From the NCBI GenBank assembly GCA_963821935.1, contig CAWGFM010000005.1, forward strand, positions 1,240,001-1,304,000: 64,000 nt of DNA, written 5' to 3'. Numbering within the stretch: position 1 is the stretch's first letter; every line of letters begins with the position of its first letter. The stretch is from JAOUEA01 sp963821935. GTDB taxonomy: Bacteria; Actinomycetota; UBA4738; HRBIN12. Under the pieces are notes generated by a model. That model was given only the letters and a program-made list of their open reading frames with translations, searched no databases and was not told the DNA's origin. The position numbers and the translations under genes were made by a program. Shown one piece after another: positions 17,290-26,187 of this stretch.

Positions 17290-18402
17290 GTGACCCTCGA
17301 CCTCACCACCGCAGCCGATCGGGCTCGCGCGCTGGCCGATGACATCCTGTTCCCGGCGGCACAGGACACCGACAGGGCTCGACTGGTGCCTCGCTTGAAT
17401 CTCGATGCCCTCGGTGAAGCCGGCCTGTTCGGGCTGTTCGCACCGGCCGAGTCCGGTGGGCTGGGTGCGGGGCATGTCGAGGCGCGTCCCACCCTCGAGG
17501 CGATCGCGGGAGGCTGCGGAGCGACAGCGTTCGTCTGGGCGCAGCACCATGGGGCGGTACGCAGGATCGCGGGAGCGGACGGGCCCGCTCGCCAAGCGTG
17601 GCTGGCACGGCTGAGCGATGGGTCGACCTTGGCCGGCATCGGGTTCGCGTACCTGCGCCGGCCAGGCCCTCCCGCGGTTCGTGCCTCACGCATCGACGGC
17701 GGCTGGCGCATCGATGGCCAGGCCCCGTGGATCAGCGGATGGGGCTTGATCGGCATGCTCGTCGTGATGGCCCGGGCGGACGACGACTCGGTCGTCACGG
17801 TCGCCGTTGACGGGCTCGCCGAGCACCCGTCGCTCCGCGCCGGCCAACCCCAGCAACTCGCGGTCATGGCTGCCACCGGTACCGTCACGGTCACGTTCGA
17901 TGGGCTTCAGGTGTCCGATGCAGACGTGGTCGGGGTGCAGTCCAGTGAGGGATGGCGACGCCGAGATCAAGTCGGCTCCGCCCTCCCGCCCCCCGCCCCG
18001 CTCGGCATCGCCGACCGCGCGATCAGGCTGCTCGCCGAGCGGCCGCCGGGTGCCGGCATTGCCGAGGCGGCCACCACGCTCGCGCACGAGCTGGCGACGC
18101 GGCGTGCCGAAACCGATCGCATCTCCGGGAGGGTCGCCATGGCGATGGAGGGTGACGCAGCCGCGGTGAACCAGGCGGTCGGGATCGGTGCCGCGGAGCG
18201 CGACCGCGGCCTCGACCTTGCGAGGCGCGCGAGTGACGCGCTCATCGCTGCCAGCGGCGGCGGCGCGATGTCGCTCTCGCACCCGGCGCAGCGGCTCGCT
18301 CGCGAAGCGTCGTTCTACCTGATCCAGGCACAAACCGGTGCGCTTCGGGCGGCCTCGCTCGCACGGATGGGGAGGACCGGAACGGTTAGACCTGACGGTT
18401 GA
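17290..18402 (+). CDS. Acyl-CoA dehydrogenase family flavoprotein
   Basis: 370 aa. N-terminal helical domain (AGLFGLFAPAESGGLGAGHV), central beta domain (QAPWISGWGLIGMLVV) and C-terminal four-helix domain ending QRLAREASFYLIQAQTGALR. It follows the acyl-CoA dehydrogenase/flavin monooxygenase fold but is divergent in the region of the catalytic Glu, so it could be a dehydrogenase or a DszC-like oxygenase. GTG start 21 nt after nuoD, probably co-transcribed, which would let electrons from flavin oxidation be discussed with NuoD, though no direct link is shown. The 3' end overlaps the convergent Asp-box gene by 17 nt. Confidence 0.75.
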   Translation: MTLDLTTAADRARALADDILFPAAQDTDRARLVPRLNLDALGEAGLFGLFAPAESGGLGAGHVEARPTLEAIAGGCGATAFVWAQHHGAVRRIAGADGPARQAWLARLSDGSTLAGIGFAYLRRPGPPAVRASRIDGGWRIDGQAPWISGWGLIGMLVVMARADDDSVVTVAVDGLAEHPSLRAGQPQQLAVMAATGTVTVTFDGLQVSDADVVGVQSSEGWRRRDQVGSALPPPAPLGIADRAIRLLAERPPGAGIAEAATTLAHELATRRAETDRISGRVAMAMEGDAAAVNQAVGIGAAERDRGLDLARRASDALIAASGGGAMSLSHPAQRLAREASFYLIQAQTGALRAASLARMGRTGTVRPDG

Positions 18403-19837
18403 TCCATACGCCACCCGGTCCGTTGTAGCTGTCTCCCTCACCCCACACGCCGATGAACTTGCCGCCGTTGGTGATCGCCGCCTCGCCGTAGTCGCCGTAC
18501 GGCTCGCGGAATCCCGCCGCGGTCTTGTACGTCGTGCCGCCAGTGACGTCGGAGATCTTCACCGCACCCGACCACGTGACGCCGCCGTCGGTGGACGCTC
18601 GATACCAGACGTTCCAGGCGTCGGGCCCGCCGTCCTGTTGTGTGAAGAACGCGCGGACGTCGCCGGCACCCCGCGATTCCAGCGCCGGGAACGAGGAGAA
18701 CACGCCTGCGGTGGACAGCGCCGAACGGGCACTCCATGTCGCTCCTGCATCGGTGGAACGTCGCGACCAGATCGTTTGCGGGCCACCCGCAACCGTCGCG
18801 CCGTCATAGATCATGACGAGGGCTCCGTTCGAGTCCGCGCTCACGGCCGAGTGTCCGAGGTAGTAGTCGGAGCTACATCCGGTGGCGGTGCACGCGGCGC
18901 CGAGCTCGACGGTGTCAACGACGACGTTGGACCACGTCGCGCCCTGGTTCGTCGACCTGATCGCGTGCACCTGGACCTGGCCTTCGGGGGCGGCTCCTGG
19001 TCCTGTGTAGCTGACACTCGATTCTGAGAACACGATCGTGCCGTTAGGCAGCACGTCGCCGTCGAACGCGAAGTAGTACCTGGTGGAGTCGACCACCTTC
19101 GTCTGGGTCCAAGTCGAGCCGGCGTTGTGTGAGTGCGCCACGTAGGGGTCACCGCCGCTCGGACCGTTCCACGAGACGTAGACGTGCTGCCCGTCGTCGC
19201 TGACCGCCAGGACGGGTTTGTCGTTCCAGTTCACCTTGCCGTAGGTCTTCACCGGCGCCGACCACGTCGCTCCGTTGTTCGTGGACTTCGAGAAGTAGAC
19301 GTCGAAGTCGTTCATCCACACCGCATACACGTGGCCGGTGCTGGGCACGACCTCGACGATCGGGTCGAACTGGCCCTTCTGGCCGCGACATTCGCACAGG
19401 AACTGATCGGCCATCCACGTCACACCGCCGTCACTGGAACGACGCAACACGATGTGGGGCGTGGGGCAACGACTTCCGCAGGCGTTCGGCCCCGTGTACC
19501 GCGTGGTCATCATGAAGACCCACGGCGACGAGGGAGCAGCCGCGATCGCCGGCTCCCAGTCGTCGGCGGTGGGGCTCGCGAGTTGCTCTCCGGTCCAGCC
19601 CGGAGCCGCGGCCGCAACGATCGGAGCGATCTGCCCGAGGCGACCTGCCTTGCGCGCGTCGGCCGCGGCGTCGAGCCGGCGGTCCGTGGACAGTGTCTGC
19701 TCGATGCGCTCGGTTCGGGCGCGCGCCGGGCTCACCGAGACGTTGCCCCCGCCGCTCGCCACCATCGCCGCGGTCGCGACGAGAGCGATCGCGACGAGCG
19801 TCGTGATCGCGGTCATCCACGTGTGCCGCTTCACCAT
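18386..19837 (-). CDS. Secreted Asp-box (BNR) repeat protein, sialidase-like
   Basis: 483 aa. Starts at ATG 19837 with a signal peptide/anchor (MVKRHTWMTAITTLVAIALV). At least six Asp-box motifs are visible (SSDGGVTW, STNNGATW, SHNAGSTW, STNQGATW, STDAGATW, STDGGVTW), which form a beta-propeller as in sialidases. The canonical sialidase F/Y-R-I-P motif is absent, so enzyme activity is not supported; it may be a carbohydrate-binding propeller. Four extra cysteines near residue 115-150 (CGSRC, CECRG) could form disulfides. A GAGGAGGGG ribosome site precedes the start. Divergent from a sugar importer, which suggests glycan use. Confidence 0.8.
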   Translation of the reverse strand: MVKRHTWMTAITTLVAIALVATAAMVASGGGNVSVSPARARTERIEQTLSTDRRLDAAADARKAGRLGQIAPIVAAAAPGWTGEQLASPTADDWEPAIAAAPSSPWVFMMTTRYTGPNACGSRCPTPHIVLRRSSDGGVTWMADQFLCECRGQKGQFDPIVEVVPSTGHVYAVWMNDFDVYFSKSTNNGATWSAPVKTYGKVNWNDKPVLAVSDDGQHVYVSWNGPSGGDPYVAHSHNAGSTWTQTKVVDSTRYYFAFDGDVLPNGTIVFSESSVSYTGPGAAPEGQVQVHAIRSTNQGATWSNVVVDTVELGAACTATGCSSDYYLGHSAVSADSNGALVMIYDGATVAGGPQTIWSRRSTDAGATWSARSALSTAGVFSSFPALESRGAGDVRAFFTQQDGGPDAWNVWYRASTDGGVTWSGAVKISDVTGGTTYKTAAGFREPYGDYGEAAITNGGKFIGVWGEGDSYNGPGGVWINRQV

Positions 19838-19872
19838 CAGACCCAACCCCTCCTCGCCCACGAGATGAGCGG

Positions 19873-19878
19873 AGCGTA
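19873..19878 (-). promoter_or_regulatory. -10 box of the Asp-box gene
   Basis: TACGCT on the minus strand about 36 nt upstream of ATG 19837, leaving a leader with the GAGGAGGGG site. Confidence 0.35.
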
Positions 19879-19924
19879 GCTGGGGAGCCGCCTCCGCGAT
19901 ACCCCCTTCTCGGTCTTCACCAGA

Positions 19925-19930
19925 TAGGCT
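19925..19930 (+). promoter_or_regulatory. -10 box, leaderless sugar importer operon
   Basis: TAGGCT with an 8-nt spacer to ATG 19939; no Shine-Dalgarno. Confidence 0.45.
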
Positions 19931-19938
19931 CGCGGGCC

Positions 19939-20814
19939 ATGGCCGCGAGTCCGATGCCCGTGCAAGACAGGCCGCCACAGCGAGAGCCTTCGTTCGAACG
20001 ACATGGGCGGATCGCACGTCAGGTGGCTGCGATCCCGGTGACGGCGCTGTTCCTGCTGCCTCTCTGGCTGATGGTCGTGGCCTCGCTCAGGCCGCTCGGT
20101 GGGCCGCCGCCTCTGTCGGTCGACTGGTTCCCCACGTCGCCCGCGTGGGTCAACTATGCGCGGATGTTCGAGGTCGTACCGCTGGGGCGATACACGGCGA
20201 ACTCCTTGTTGGTGACGGTGGTTGCCGTGCCGCTCTCCGTGCTCGTCGCGTCCTGGGCGGGGTTCGCGATCGCGCGGCTGCCGCGGCGGCAACGCGTAGC
20301 CCTGGTGGGGCTGTGCGTGATCGTGCTGATGATCCCCGCGACGTCATTGCTCGTGGGCCGGGTGAGCGTGTTCCGCTGGCTCGGGCTGACGAACACTCCG
20401 ATCCCGCTGATGGCGCCCGCCCTGCTCGGTACGTCGCCGTTGTTCGTGCTGCTCTACGCCTGGACGACCTCGCGGCTGCCGAACGACCTGTTCGATCTTG
20501 CTCGCGAACGCGGGCTCTCACCGGTGGCGACCTGGTGGCGGGTCGCGATGCCCCTGCAGCGCGCTACGACTGCCGCCGTCGCCTCACTGGCGTTCGTGTT
20601 GACCTGGGGGAATTTCCTCGACCCGCTGATCTATCTCTACGACGAGCGGTGGTTCACGCTGCCGCTAGGGATGCGGTCGCTCGCGATCCTGCCGGTCACG
20701 GACCAGCCGCTCATGCTCGCCGCCGCGGTTTTCGCGTGCGCTCCCGTCGTGCTCGTGTTCGGGTTCGTGCACCGCCTCCTTCTCTCCGATCCCGGGCTGG
20801 AGGGCTCCCCGTGA
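19939..20814 (+). CDS. Sugar ABC transporter permease (MalG type)
   Basis: 291 aa with six predicted helices. MalG-branch features: first helix VTALFLLPLWLMVVASLR, the VNYARMFEVVPLGRYTANSL block before helix 2, and the EAA loop LFDLARERGLSPVATWWRVA. First gene of a permease / binding protein / permease operon that has no ATPase here, as is common when a shared MsmK-like ATPase is used. The stop overlaps the next GTG (GTGA). Confidence 0.9.
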   Translation: MAASPMPVQDRPPQREPSFERHGRIARQVAAIPVTALFLLPLWLMVVASLRPLGGPPPLSVDWFPTSPAWVNYARMFEVVPLGRYTANSLLVTVVAVPLSVLVASWAGFAIARLPRRQRVALVGLCVIVLMIPATSLLVGRVSVFRWLGLTNTPIPLMAPALLGTSPLFVLLYAWTTSRLPNDLFDLARERGLSPVATWWRVAMPLQRATTAAVASLAFVLTWGNFLDPLIYLYDERWFTLPLGMRSLAILPVTDQPLMLAAAVFACAPVVLVFGFVHRLLLSDPGLEGSP

Positions 20815-22127
20815 AGCGTCGTCGACCGATGGTCGCTGCTGTCGCGGTCTCGGCGGTGCTCGCCGCCTGCACGTCGGGTGACGATGACGCTTCGCCCGCA
20901 GCCGGCGAGCCCACGACCGTCTCGGTCTGGGTGTCGGGCGATCCCGAGGAAACCCAGGCGTTCGTCGATGTGGCCGAAGGGTTCGAGGCGGCGCAGGACG
21001 CGATCGAGGTCGACCTCGTGCAGATCGCCGAACGCGACGACCTCATCGCCCGGCTGTCCACGTCGTTCGCCGGCGGAGCGCCTCCGGACGTGTTCCTCAT
21101 GAACTACCGCTACCTGGGCCAGTTCGAGTCCAAGGGCGTGTTGGAGCCGGTCGGTCCGTACCTCGAGGGCTCCGACGCCTTCTCGGTCGAGGACTTCTAT
21201 CCGGAGGCGATGACGGTCTTCCAGAACGACGGCGTGCAGACGTGCATGCCACAGAATGTGTCGAGCCTGGTGCTGTACTACAACCGCGATCTGTTCGAGC
21301 AGGCTGGACTCGAGCCGCCGCCGGCCGAGGGCTGGACGTGGGTCGACATGGTGGAGGCCGCGACGGCGCTCACCGAGGATACCGACGGCGACGGCGATGT
21401 CGATTCCTACGGACTCGGCACCGACGTCGAGATCATCAGGCTCGCTCCCTTCGTCTGGTCCAATGGCGGGGACATCGTCGACGATCCCGTGCAGCCCACG
21501 AGATTCACGTTCGGCGGTCTGAACGGCATCCGGGCACTGCAGGCCTTCCTCGATCTTCGCGGCGTGGAGGGCGTCACCCCCACCGACGAGGAAGTCGAGT
21601 CAGCGGACTTCGAGACGCGGTTCCTCGACGGCAGGCTCGCGATGATGATGGAGTCGCGCAAGGTCGTGCCGTCGTTCCGCACGATCACCGACTTCGAGTG
21701 GGACGTGGCACAGCTTCCCGTGCATCGAGAGCCGGCGACGATCCTGCACTCCGATGCCTACTGCATGACCGGCGCAAGCTCGCACAAGGATCAGGCATGG
21801 GATTTCCTCGAGTTCGCGCTCGGCACCGAGGGGCAGCGGATCGCTGCCGCGACCGGGCGGACCGTTCCCTCCCTTCGCTCAGTGGCAGAGTCCGAGGCGT
21901 TCCTCGATCCGACCGTGACGCCCGCCAGCTCGCAGGTGTTCCTCGACAACATCGGATCCATCCGCGCGGTGCCCCTGATCGAGACGTGGCCTGAGATCGA
22001 GGACATCGTGAACGCATTGCTCGAGGAGGCGTACTACGACCCAGGAGGTGGCGAGGCCGGCGAACTTGTTGCCGCGGTACAGGATCAGACGAAGGATCTG
22101 TTCGCGCGCGCGAACGAGAGCGGCTGA
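20811..22127 (+). CDS. Sugar ABC transporter substrate-binding lipoprotein (family 1)
   Basis: 438 aa. GTG start at 20811. Lipoprotein signal peptide with lipobox LAAC (Cys21), followed by a family-1 solute-binding fold: TTVSVWVSGDPEETQAFVDV, FAGGAPPDVFLMNYRYLGQF, SLVLYYNRDLFEQAGLEPPP and a calcium-like loop EDTDGDGDVDSYGLG near residue 190. Unlike the two peptide-binding proteins in this window it is lipid-anchored. Between two permeases with overlapping or near-overlapping ends. Confidence 0.92.
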   Translation: MKRRRPMVAAVAVSAVLAACTSGDDDASPAAGEPTTVSVWVSGDPEETQAFVDVAEGFEAAQDAIEVDLVQIAERDDLIARLSTSFAGGAPPDVFLMNYRYLGQFESKGVLEPVGPYLEGSDAFSVEDFYPEAMTVFQNDGVQTCMPQNVSSLVLYYNRDLFEQAGLEPPPAEGWTWVDMVEAATALTEDTDGDGDVDSYGLGTDVEIIRLAPFVWSNGGDIVDDPVQPTRFTFGGLNGIRALQAFLDLRGVEGVTPTDEEVESADFETRFLDGRLAMMMESRKVVPSFRTITDFEWDVAQLPVHREPATILHSDAYCMTGASSHKDQAWDFLEFALGTEGQRIAAATGRTVPSLRSVAESEAFLDPTVTPASSQVFLDNIGSIRAVPLIETWPEIEDIVNALLEEAYYDPGGGEAGELVAAVQDQTKDLFARANESG

Positions 22128-22130
22128 GGC

Positions 22131-23039
22131 GTGGCGGGCGGCTTCGATCGGGACCGCGTGGGCTTGTGGCTCATGGCGGCGCCGTTCCTGATCGGCGTCC
22201 TCGTGCTCGTCGCAGCGCCGGCACTCGTCACGCTCGTCATGTCGCTCTTCGAGTGGGACCTGCTCCGGCCGGCGAGGTTCCTGGGCTTCGAGAACTTCCG
22301 GGAGCTCGGCGGTGATGAGGCGTTCCGAGCGTCGTTGCGGAACTCGCTCACGTATGTCGCGATCGCGGTGCCGTTGCGCGTGGTGATCGCGCTGGGTCTG
22401 GCGCTGCTGATGCACCACCACATGGCGGCCGTGGGTTCCGAGCGGGCAGCCGTGTTCTTCCCTACCGTGATCCCCGACGTTGCGTACGCGTTGCTCTGGC
22501 TCTGGATCCTGAACCCGCTGTTCGGCCCACTGAACCTGTTGCTGGGCGCGGTGGGGCTGCCGACGCCATCGTGGCTCTCGGTGCCCGCATCGGCACGCTG
22601 GGGCGTGATCATCATGGGTCTGTTCTTGATCGCCGAGGGATTCGTGATCGCGCTCGCGGCTCGCCGGGCCGTTCCCCGAGAGCTCTACGACGTCGCGGCT
22701 GCGAGCGGGGCGGGCCCGTGGGCGCGCCTCGTGCGCATCACGCTTCCGCTGATGTCTCCCGCCCTGCTGCTCATGGCCACGCGCGACACGATCCTGAGCT
22801 TCCAGGCGACGTTCGTGCCCGCGCTGATCGTGACCGAGGGCGGGCCGCCACCGTACGGCACGACGTACCTGCCGCTGTTCGTCTACCGCAATGCCTTCGA
22901 GTACCTCAGGTATGGCTACGCGTCGGCAGCCACCGTGGTCATGTTTGCGTTGACCGCGGCGATCGTCTGGCTGCAGTACCGTGCGATCGACCGGGTCCGC
23001 CGGGGCGGGCTCTGGGCGGGCTCGGGCCTCGCGGGCTGA
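22131..23039 (+). CDS. Sugar ABC transporter permease (MalF type)
   Basis: 302 aa, GTG start 3 nt after the binding-protein stop. MalF features: WLMAAPFLIGVLVLVAAPAL first helix, ENFRELGGDEAFRASLRNSL before helix 2 and the EAA loop LYDVAAASGAGPWARLVRIT. Works with the MalG-type permease at 19939. Confidence 0.92.
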   Translation: MAGGFDRDRVGLWLMAAPFLIGVLVLVAAPALVTLVMSLFEWDLLRPARFLGFENFRELGGDEAFRASLRNSLTYVAIAVPLRVVIALGLALLMHHHMAAVGSERAAVFFPTVIPDVAYALLWLWILNPLFGPLNLLLGAVGLPTPSWLSVPASARWGVIIMGLFLIAEGFVIALAARRAVPRELYDVAAASGAGPWARLVRITLPLMSPALLLMATRDTILSFQATFVPALIVTEGGPPPYGTTYLPLFVYRNAFEYLRYGYASAATVVMFALTAAIVWLQYRAIDRVRRGGLWAGSGLAG

Positions 23040-23113
23040 ACAGGTCCCGGGGGCGACCCGCTCCAGTTCTCGTGGTCCTCGGGCCGATACCGCTCTCGAG
23101 GGGGTTCATCGAC

Positions 23114-23662
23114 GTGGAAACGGTCGGATCGTTCAAGACCCGTGTCGCGCGTGACGGCGCGGTCGAGGTGTGGGTTCGCGGCTGGCGCCTGGAGTCACAG
23201 GTGCCGGCGCTCATCCCCGCGATGCTGGCGATCGCGTTCTGGTTGGCGCCGGTCCCCACCGCCGTCCGAGCCATGGGCAGCGTGGCTCTGCTCATCTGTG
23301 CCTACGGCACGTTCCGGCTGACCCGACTCGGGTTCCGCTTCGATGGCCGAGGCGTCACGGTGGTCGACGTGATCCGGACGACGGCGCTCGATTGGAGCCG
23401 CTTCGCGGGCATCGTCGGTGAACGGAACGAGCACGAAGGGCGATGCGTCGTGCTCTCGACCGACGGGGGACGGATCCGTTCACCCGGCACGCTCGAGCCC
23501 GACCTGATGGATCCGTTCTGGTCCGAGGGGGAGATGTCTGCGGTGGATCAGCTCAACCGGCTGGCAGCACGACTGCGCGCGACCCTCACCGAAGGCGAGG
23601 TGCCGGTCGAGTCCATCGATGTCTCGGCGGGCGCGGCCGAGCGCAGCGCTCAGCGTCCGTAG
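23114..23662 (+). CDS. PH-like domain membrane protein
   Basis: 182 aa. Two adjacent hydrophobic segments near residues 35-65 (IPAMLAIAFWLAPVPTAV; GSVALLICAYGTF) followed by a small beta-rich domain (FRFDGRGVTVVDVIRTTALD, W, then VVLSTDGGRI) typical of actinobacterial PH domain proteins related to low-molecular-weight antigen 6. Function unknown. The GTG at 23114 was chosen because GAGGGGG lies 9 nt upstream; a GTG at 23073 is possible. The 3' end overlaps the convergent methyltransferase by 13 nt. Confidence 0.65.
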   Translation: METVGSFKTRVARDGAVEVWVRGWRLESQVPALIPAMLAIAFWLAPVPTAVRAMGSVALLICAYGTFRLTRLGFRFDGRGVTVVDVIRTTALDWSRFAGIVGERNEHEGRCVVLSTDGGRIRSPGTLEPDLMDPFWSEGEMSAVDQLNRLAARLRATLTEGEVPVESIDVSAGAAERSAQRP

Positions 23663-24378
23663 ACCGACACGACGTTGTTCGTGGAGGTGAACGGCTCCCG
23701 GTTCCAGCCGTCCCAGCGTTCCTTCAAGCGCAGTCCGGCGATCCGTGCCATCAGGTCCAGCTCGCTGGGCCACGTGTACCGCTGCACGATCGGGAAGAGC
23801 CGCACGCCCTCGTTGGTCAGCCGGACATGGGTCTCCTCGAGCCGCTGCGCGGCCGGGTCGTGCCGGCCGACGTCGAACCAGACCTCGTCCACGCCGATGG
23901 ATTCGGCGTCCACGTACTGATCGTCGCGCAGGCGATACAGGGAGTTCGGCACCATCGCCTCCACCACGAACGAGCCGTCGTCGGTGAGGTGGTCGGCGAC
24001 GTTCTCGAGGCACCGCACCTGCTCGTCCTGACTCAGCAGGTTGTGCAGCGTGTTGAAGACCACGTAGATCAACCGATACTCGCCCGAGACCGGGACCTGT
24101 GCGAATTCGCCCATGGTGACCGAGATCCGATCGCCGCCCGGCTTGGCGCGCAGCTTCGCGACCATGGCCGGCGAGATGTCGATGCCATCGACGCGGATCC
24201 CACGGGCGGCGAGGGGCAACGCGATCCGGCCGGTACCGATCGCCAGCTCCAGCGCAGGGCCCTGACCCGCCAGCCCTTCCAAGAACGAGACCGCCTCGGA
24301 CTCGTCGCCCCGTGGCTCGTCGTCGTAGATCTCGGCGGTGTCCTCCTCGAAGCTCATGCCGGGCTCGTAATCGTCCAT
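23650..24378 (-). CDS. Class I SAM-dependent methyltransferase
   Basis: 242 aa from ATG 24378. SAM-binding motif I LELAIGTGRIALPLA, acidic end of strand 2 VDGIDISPAMV, and motif IV region LIYVVFNTLHNLLS. Substrate not predictable. TACAGT lies 7 nt upstream of this ATG; the GTG at 24387, which would add three residues, overlaps that hexamer, which argues for the shorter start. Confidence 0.82.
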   Translation of the reverse strand: MDDYEPGMSFEEDTAEIYDDEPRGDESEAVSFLEGLAGQGPALELAIGTGRIALPLAARGIRVDGIDISPAMVAKLRAKPGGDRISVTMGEFAQVPVSGEYRLIYVVFNTLHNLLSQDEQVRCLENVADHLTDDGSFVVEAMVPNSLYRLRDDQYVDAESIGVDEVWFDVGRHDPAAQRLEETHVRLTNEGVRLFPIVQRYTWPSELDLMARIAGLRLKERWDGWNREPFTSTNNVVSVYGR

Positions 24379-24385
24379 GCGGCCC

Positions 24386-24391
24386 ACTGTA
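24386..24391 (-). promoter_or_regulatory. -10 box, leaderless methyltransferase mRNA
   Basis: TACAGT on the minus strand, 7-nt spacer to ATG 24378. Confidence 0.45.
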
Positions 24392-24411
24392 TCGGCGCCG
24401 CGGCGGGTGCT

Positions 24412-25488
24412 TCACGCGGCGCGTGCGCGTGCCAGCCAGGAAGGCTCAGGCAGGCCGGGCGTGGACGCCACGAACCATCGGAACCGGCCGAGTCCGGCCG
24501 GGTCGACCAGCATGCCCGCGCGGCCGCGGCCACCCCAGAAGCGCACGGCGTCGCCTCCGCGTCCCGTGTTGAGCAGATCGGTCTGTCGTTCGAGCCCCGA
24601 CGCGATCCAGGAGCCGAACCCGAGCGCCTCCAGGGCCTGCCGTTGGCTCACGGTGGGGAACGCTTGCAGCCCGTTGGCCTCGGCGTGCTGCCGGAGATCA
24701 CCGAACGGCACGCCCGCGGTGATATCGGTCAGGCCCGGCTCGGCGAGCACGTCCTCCACCACCCGATGCTGGCGGTAGCCGTGCACCTCGCCCGCTTCGT
24801 CGACCTCGGCGCCGTAGTCGACCGCCACCACGTAGCGAGGCGAACCCGGATCGGCGGTCAGCGTCCGGACCACGAAGTCGCGGGCTCCCTCCGGCAGGAT
24901 CCGTTCATGGCCCGGCGCCACCGCGTCGTCCGGCCATGGCGGGGGATCCGGCACCTCGAGCACGGCCACCGGCCGGCCGTCGTGCATCGACACGCACACC
25001 TCGCGAAGCCCTCGAGGTGTGCCACGGAACCAACGGAAGGCGAGGTTGTCCAGCAGCTCGTGGGCGAGCACGACGGCGCTTCCGCGCGGGGCATCGACCA
25101 AGGACCCGGTCACGGTGACGCCGTCGATCGCGGCGAGCGCCGCTCGAGCCTGCTCGCTCCGCTCCACGGCGGTGACCCGCAGCGGCAGGTCGGACAGCTC
25201 CGGGAGGAGTTGTCGCATCAGTGTCCCGTCGCCCGATCCCACGTCGATCAGATCGAACGGATCCGGCCGCTCCAGGTGTTCGTGCAGCTCGCGGATCGCC
25301 TCGGCCACGAGCTGCCCGAACACCGGATGCACGTGCGGGCTGGTCACGAAGTCGCCCGCAGGTCCGACCGGCGAGCGCCCGTAGTACCCGCCTGGGCCGT
25401 ACAGGGAATGCTCCATGAACTCGGCGAAGGTGATGGGCCCGTGATCCGCGATCGCTTCGGCCACCGCTTCGAGGGCCGTGCGCGCCAT
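24412..25488 (-). CDS. MidA/NDUFAF7-family SAM-dependent methyltransferase (DUF185)
   Basis: 358 aa from ATG 25488. Family blocks: GPITFAEFMEHSLYGPGGYY at the N-terminus, GDFVTSPHVHPVFGQLVAEA, SAM loop IDVGSGDGTLM and AHELLDNLAFRWF. The human member NDUFAF7 methylates an Arg in the 49-kDa complex I subunit (the NuoD homologue), and an orphan nuoD lies 8 kb away; bacterial function is unproven. An in-frame TTG/GTG extension to 25524 is possible, but GATACT 6 nt before ATG 25488 supports the shorter form. Divergent from the NUDIX gene. Confidence 0.87.
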   Translation of the reverse strand: MARTALEAVAEAIADHGPITFAEFMEHSLYGPGGYYGRSPVGPAGDFVTSPHVHPVFGQLVAEAIRELHEHLERPDPFDLIDVGSGDGTLMRQLLPELSDLPLRVTAVERSEQARAALAAIDGVTVTGSLVDAPRGSAVVLAHELLDNLAFRWFRGTPRGLREVCVSMHDGRPVAVLEVPDPPPWPDDAVAPGHERILPEGARDFVVRTLTADPGSPRYVVAVDYGAEVDEAGEVHGYRQHRVVEDVLAEPGLTDITAGVPFGDLRQHAEANGLQAFPTVSQRQALEALGFGSWIASGLERQTDLLNTGRGGDAVRFWGGRGRAGMLVDPAGLGRFRWFVASTPGLPEPSWLARARAA

Positions 25489-25540
25489 GCAGGCAGTATC
25501 CGCGGCCAGGCGTGCTGTCGACACCTGGGAAGATGACCCC

Positions 25541-26185
25541 GTGAGCGAGCAGATCCGTCATGCGGCGTCCGTGGTCGCGGTTCGCGAGGGGTCGGACGGA
25601 GCCGAGGTCCTGGTGGTCGAACGTGGCGCATCGAGCCGGTTCCTGGCCTCGTACGTGGTCTTCCCAGGTGGAGCCGTCGACGGCGAGGACGGTGCGCTCG
25701 CCAAGGTGTGGTTCGCCGATCACCGCGAAGCGGCGCGTGCCGCCGCGGTCCGCGAGCTGGTCGAGGAAGCGGGGGTGGCCGTGACAGCCGCCGGGCTCGT
25801 CAACGCCGGTGGTGACGATCCGTTGGCACGCATCCACGCTGCCCCACCCCGCCCCGACCAGCTCCACGAACTGTGTCACTGGGTCGCGCCCGAGCAGGTG
25901 CCGGTGCGCTTCGACGCCCGGTACTTCGCGGTGCGCGCGGCCGCCGATCTGGAGCCGGTGCCCGACGGCTCGGAAGCGGTGGCCGCGTGGTGGGTTTCTC
26001 CATCAGTGCTGTTGGGCGAGTGGGAACGCGCGGAACGTCGGTTGTACTGGCCCACGTGGTACACGATGACCCGGCTCGCCGACTGCGCCAACGCCGATGA
26101 GCTGTGGGCGTTCCGATTCGAGGCACGTGAGCCCGACGATGACGAGCTCGAACGGCTCCCTCGTTCGGTGTTCTGGGAGGACTGA
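25541..26185 (+). CDS. NUDIX hydrolase
   Basis: 214 aa. The Nudix box is spread over residues about 45-85, with GG-VDGEDG leading and the catalytic helix REAARAAAVRELVEEAG matching RE-x2-EE-x-G-U. Resembles NUDT19/CoA-pyrophosphohydrolase-like enzymes; substrate uncertain. GTG 25541 has a weak -10-like GAAGAT 6 nt upstream. The stop is 2 nt before the MBL-fold gene, so these two form an operon. Confidence 0.88.
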   Translation: MSEQIRHAASVVAVREGSDGAEVLVVERGASSRFLASYVVFPGGAVDGEDGALAKVWFADHREAARAAAVRELVEEAGVAVTAAGLVNAGGDDPLARIHAAPPRPDQLHELCHWVAPEQVPVRFDARYFAVRAAADLEPVPDGSEAVAAWWVSPSVLLGEWERAERRLYWPTWYTMTRLADCANADELWAFRFEAREPDDDELERLPRSVFWED

Positions 26186-26187
26186 GC

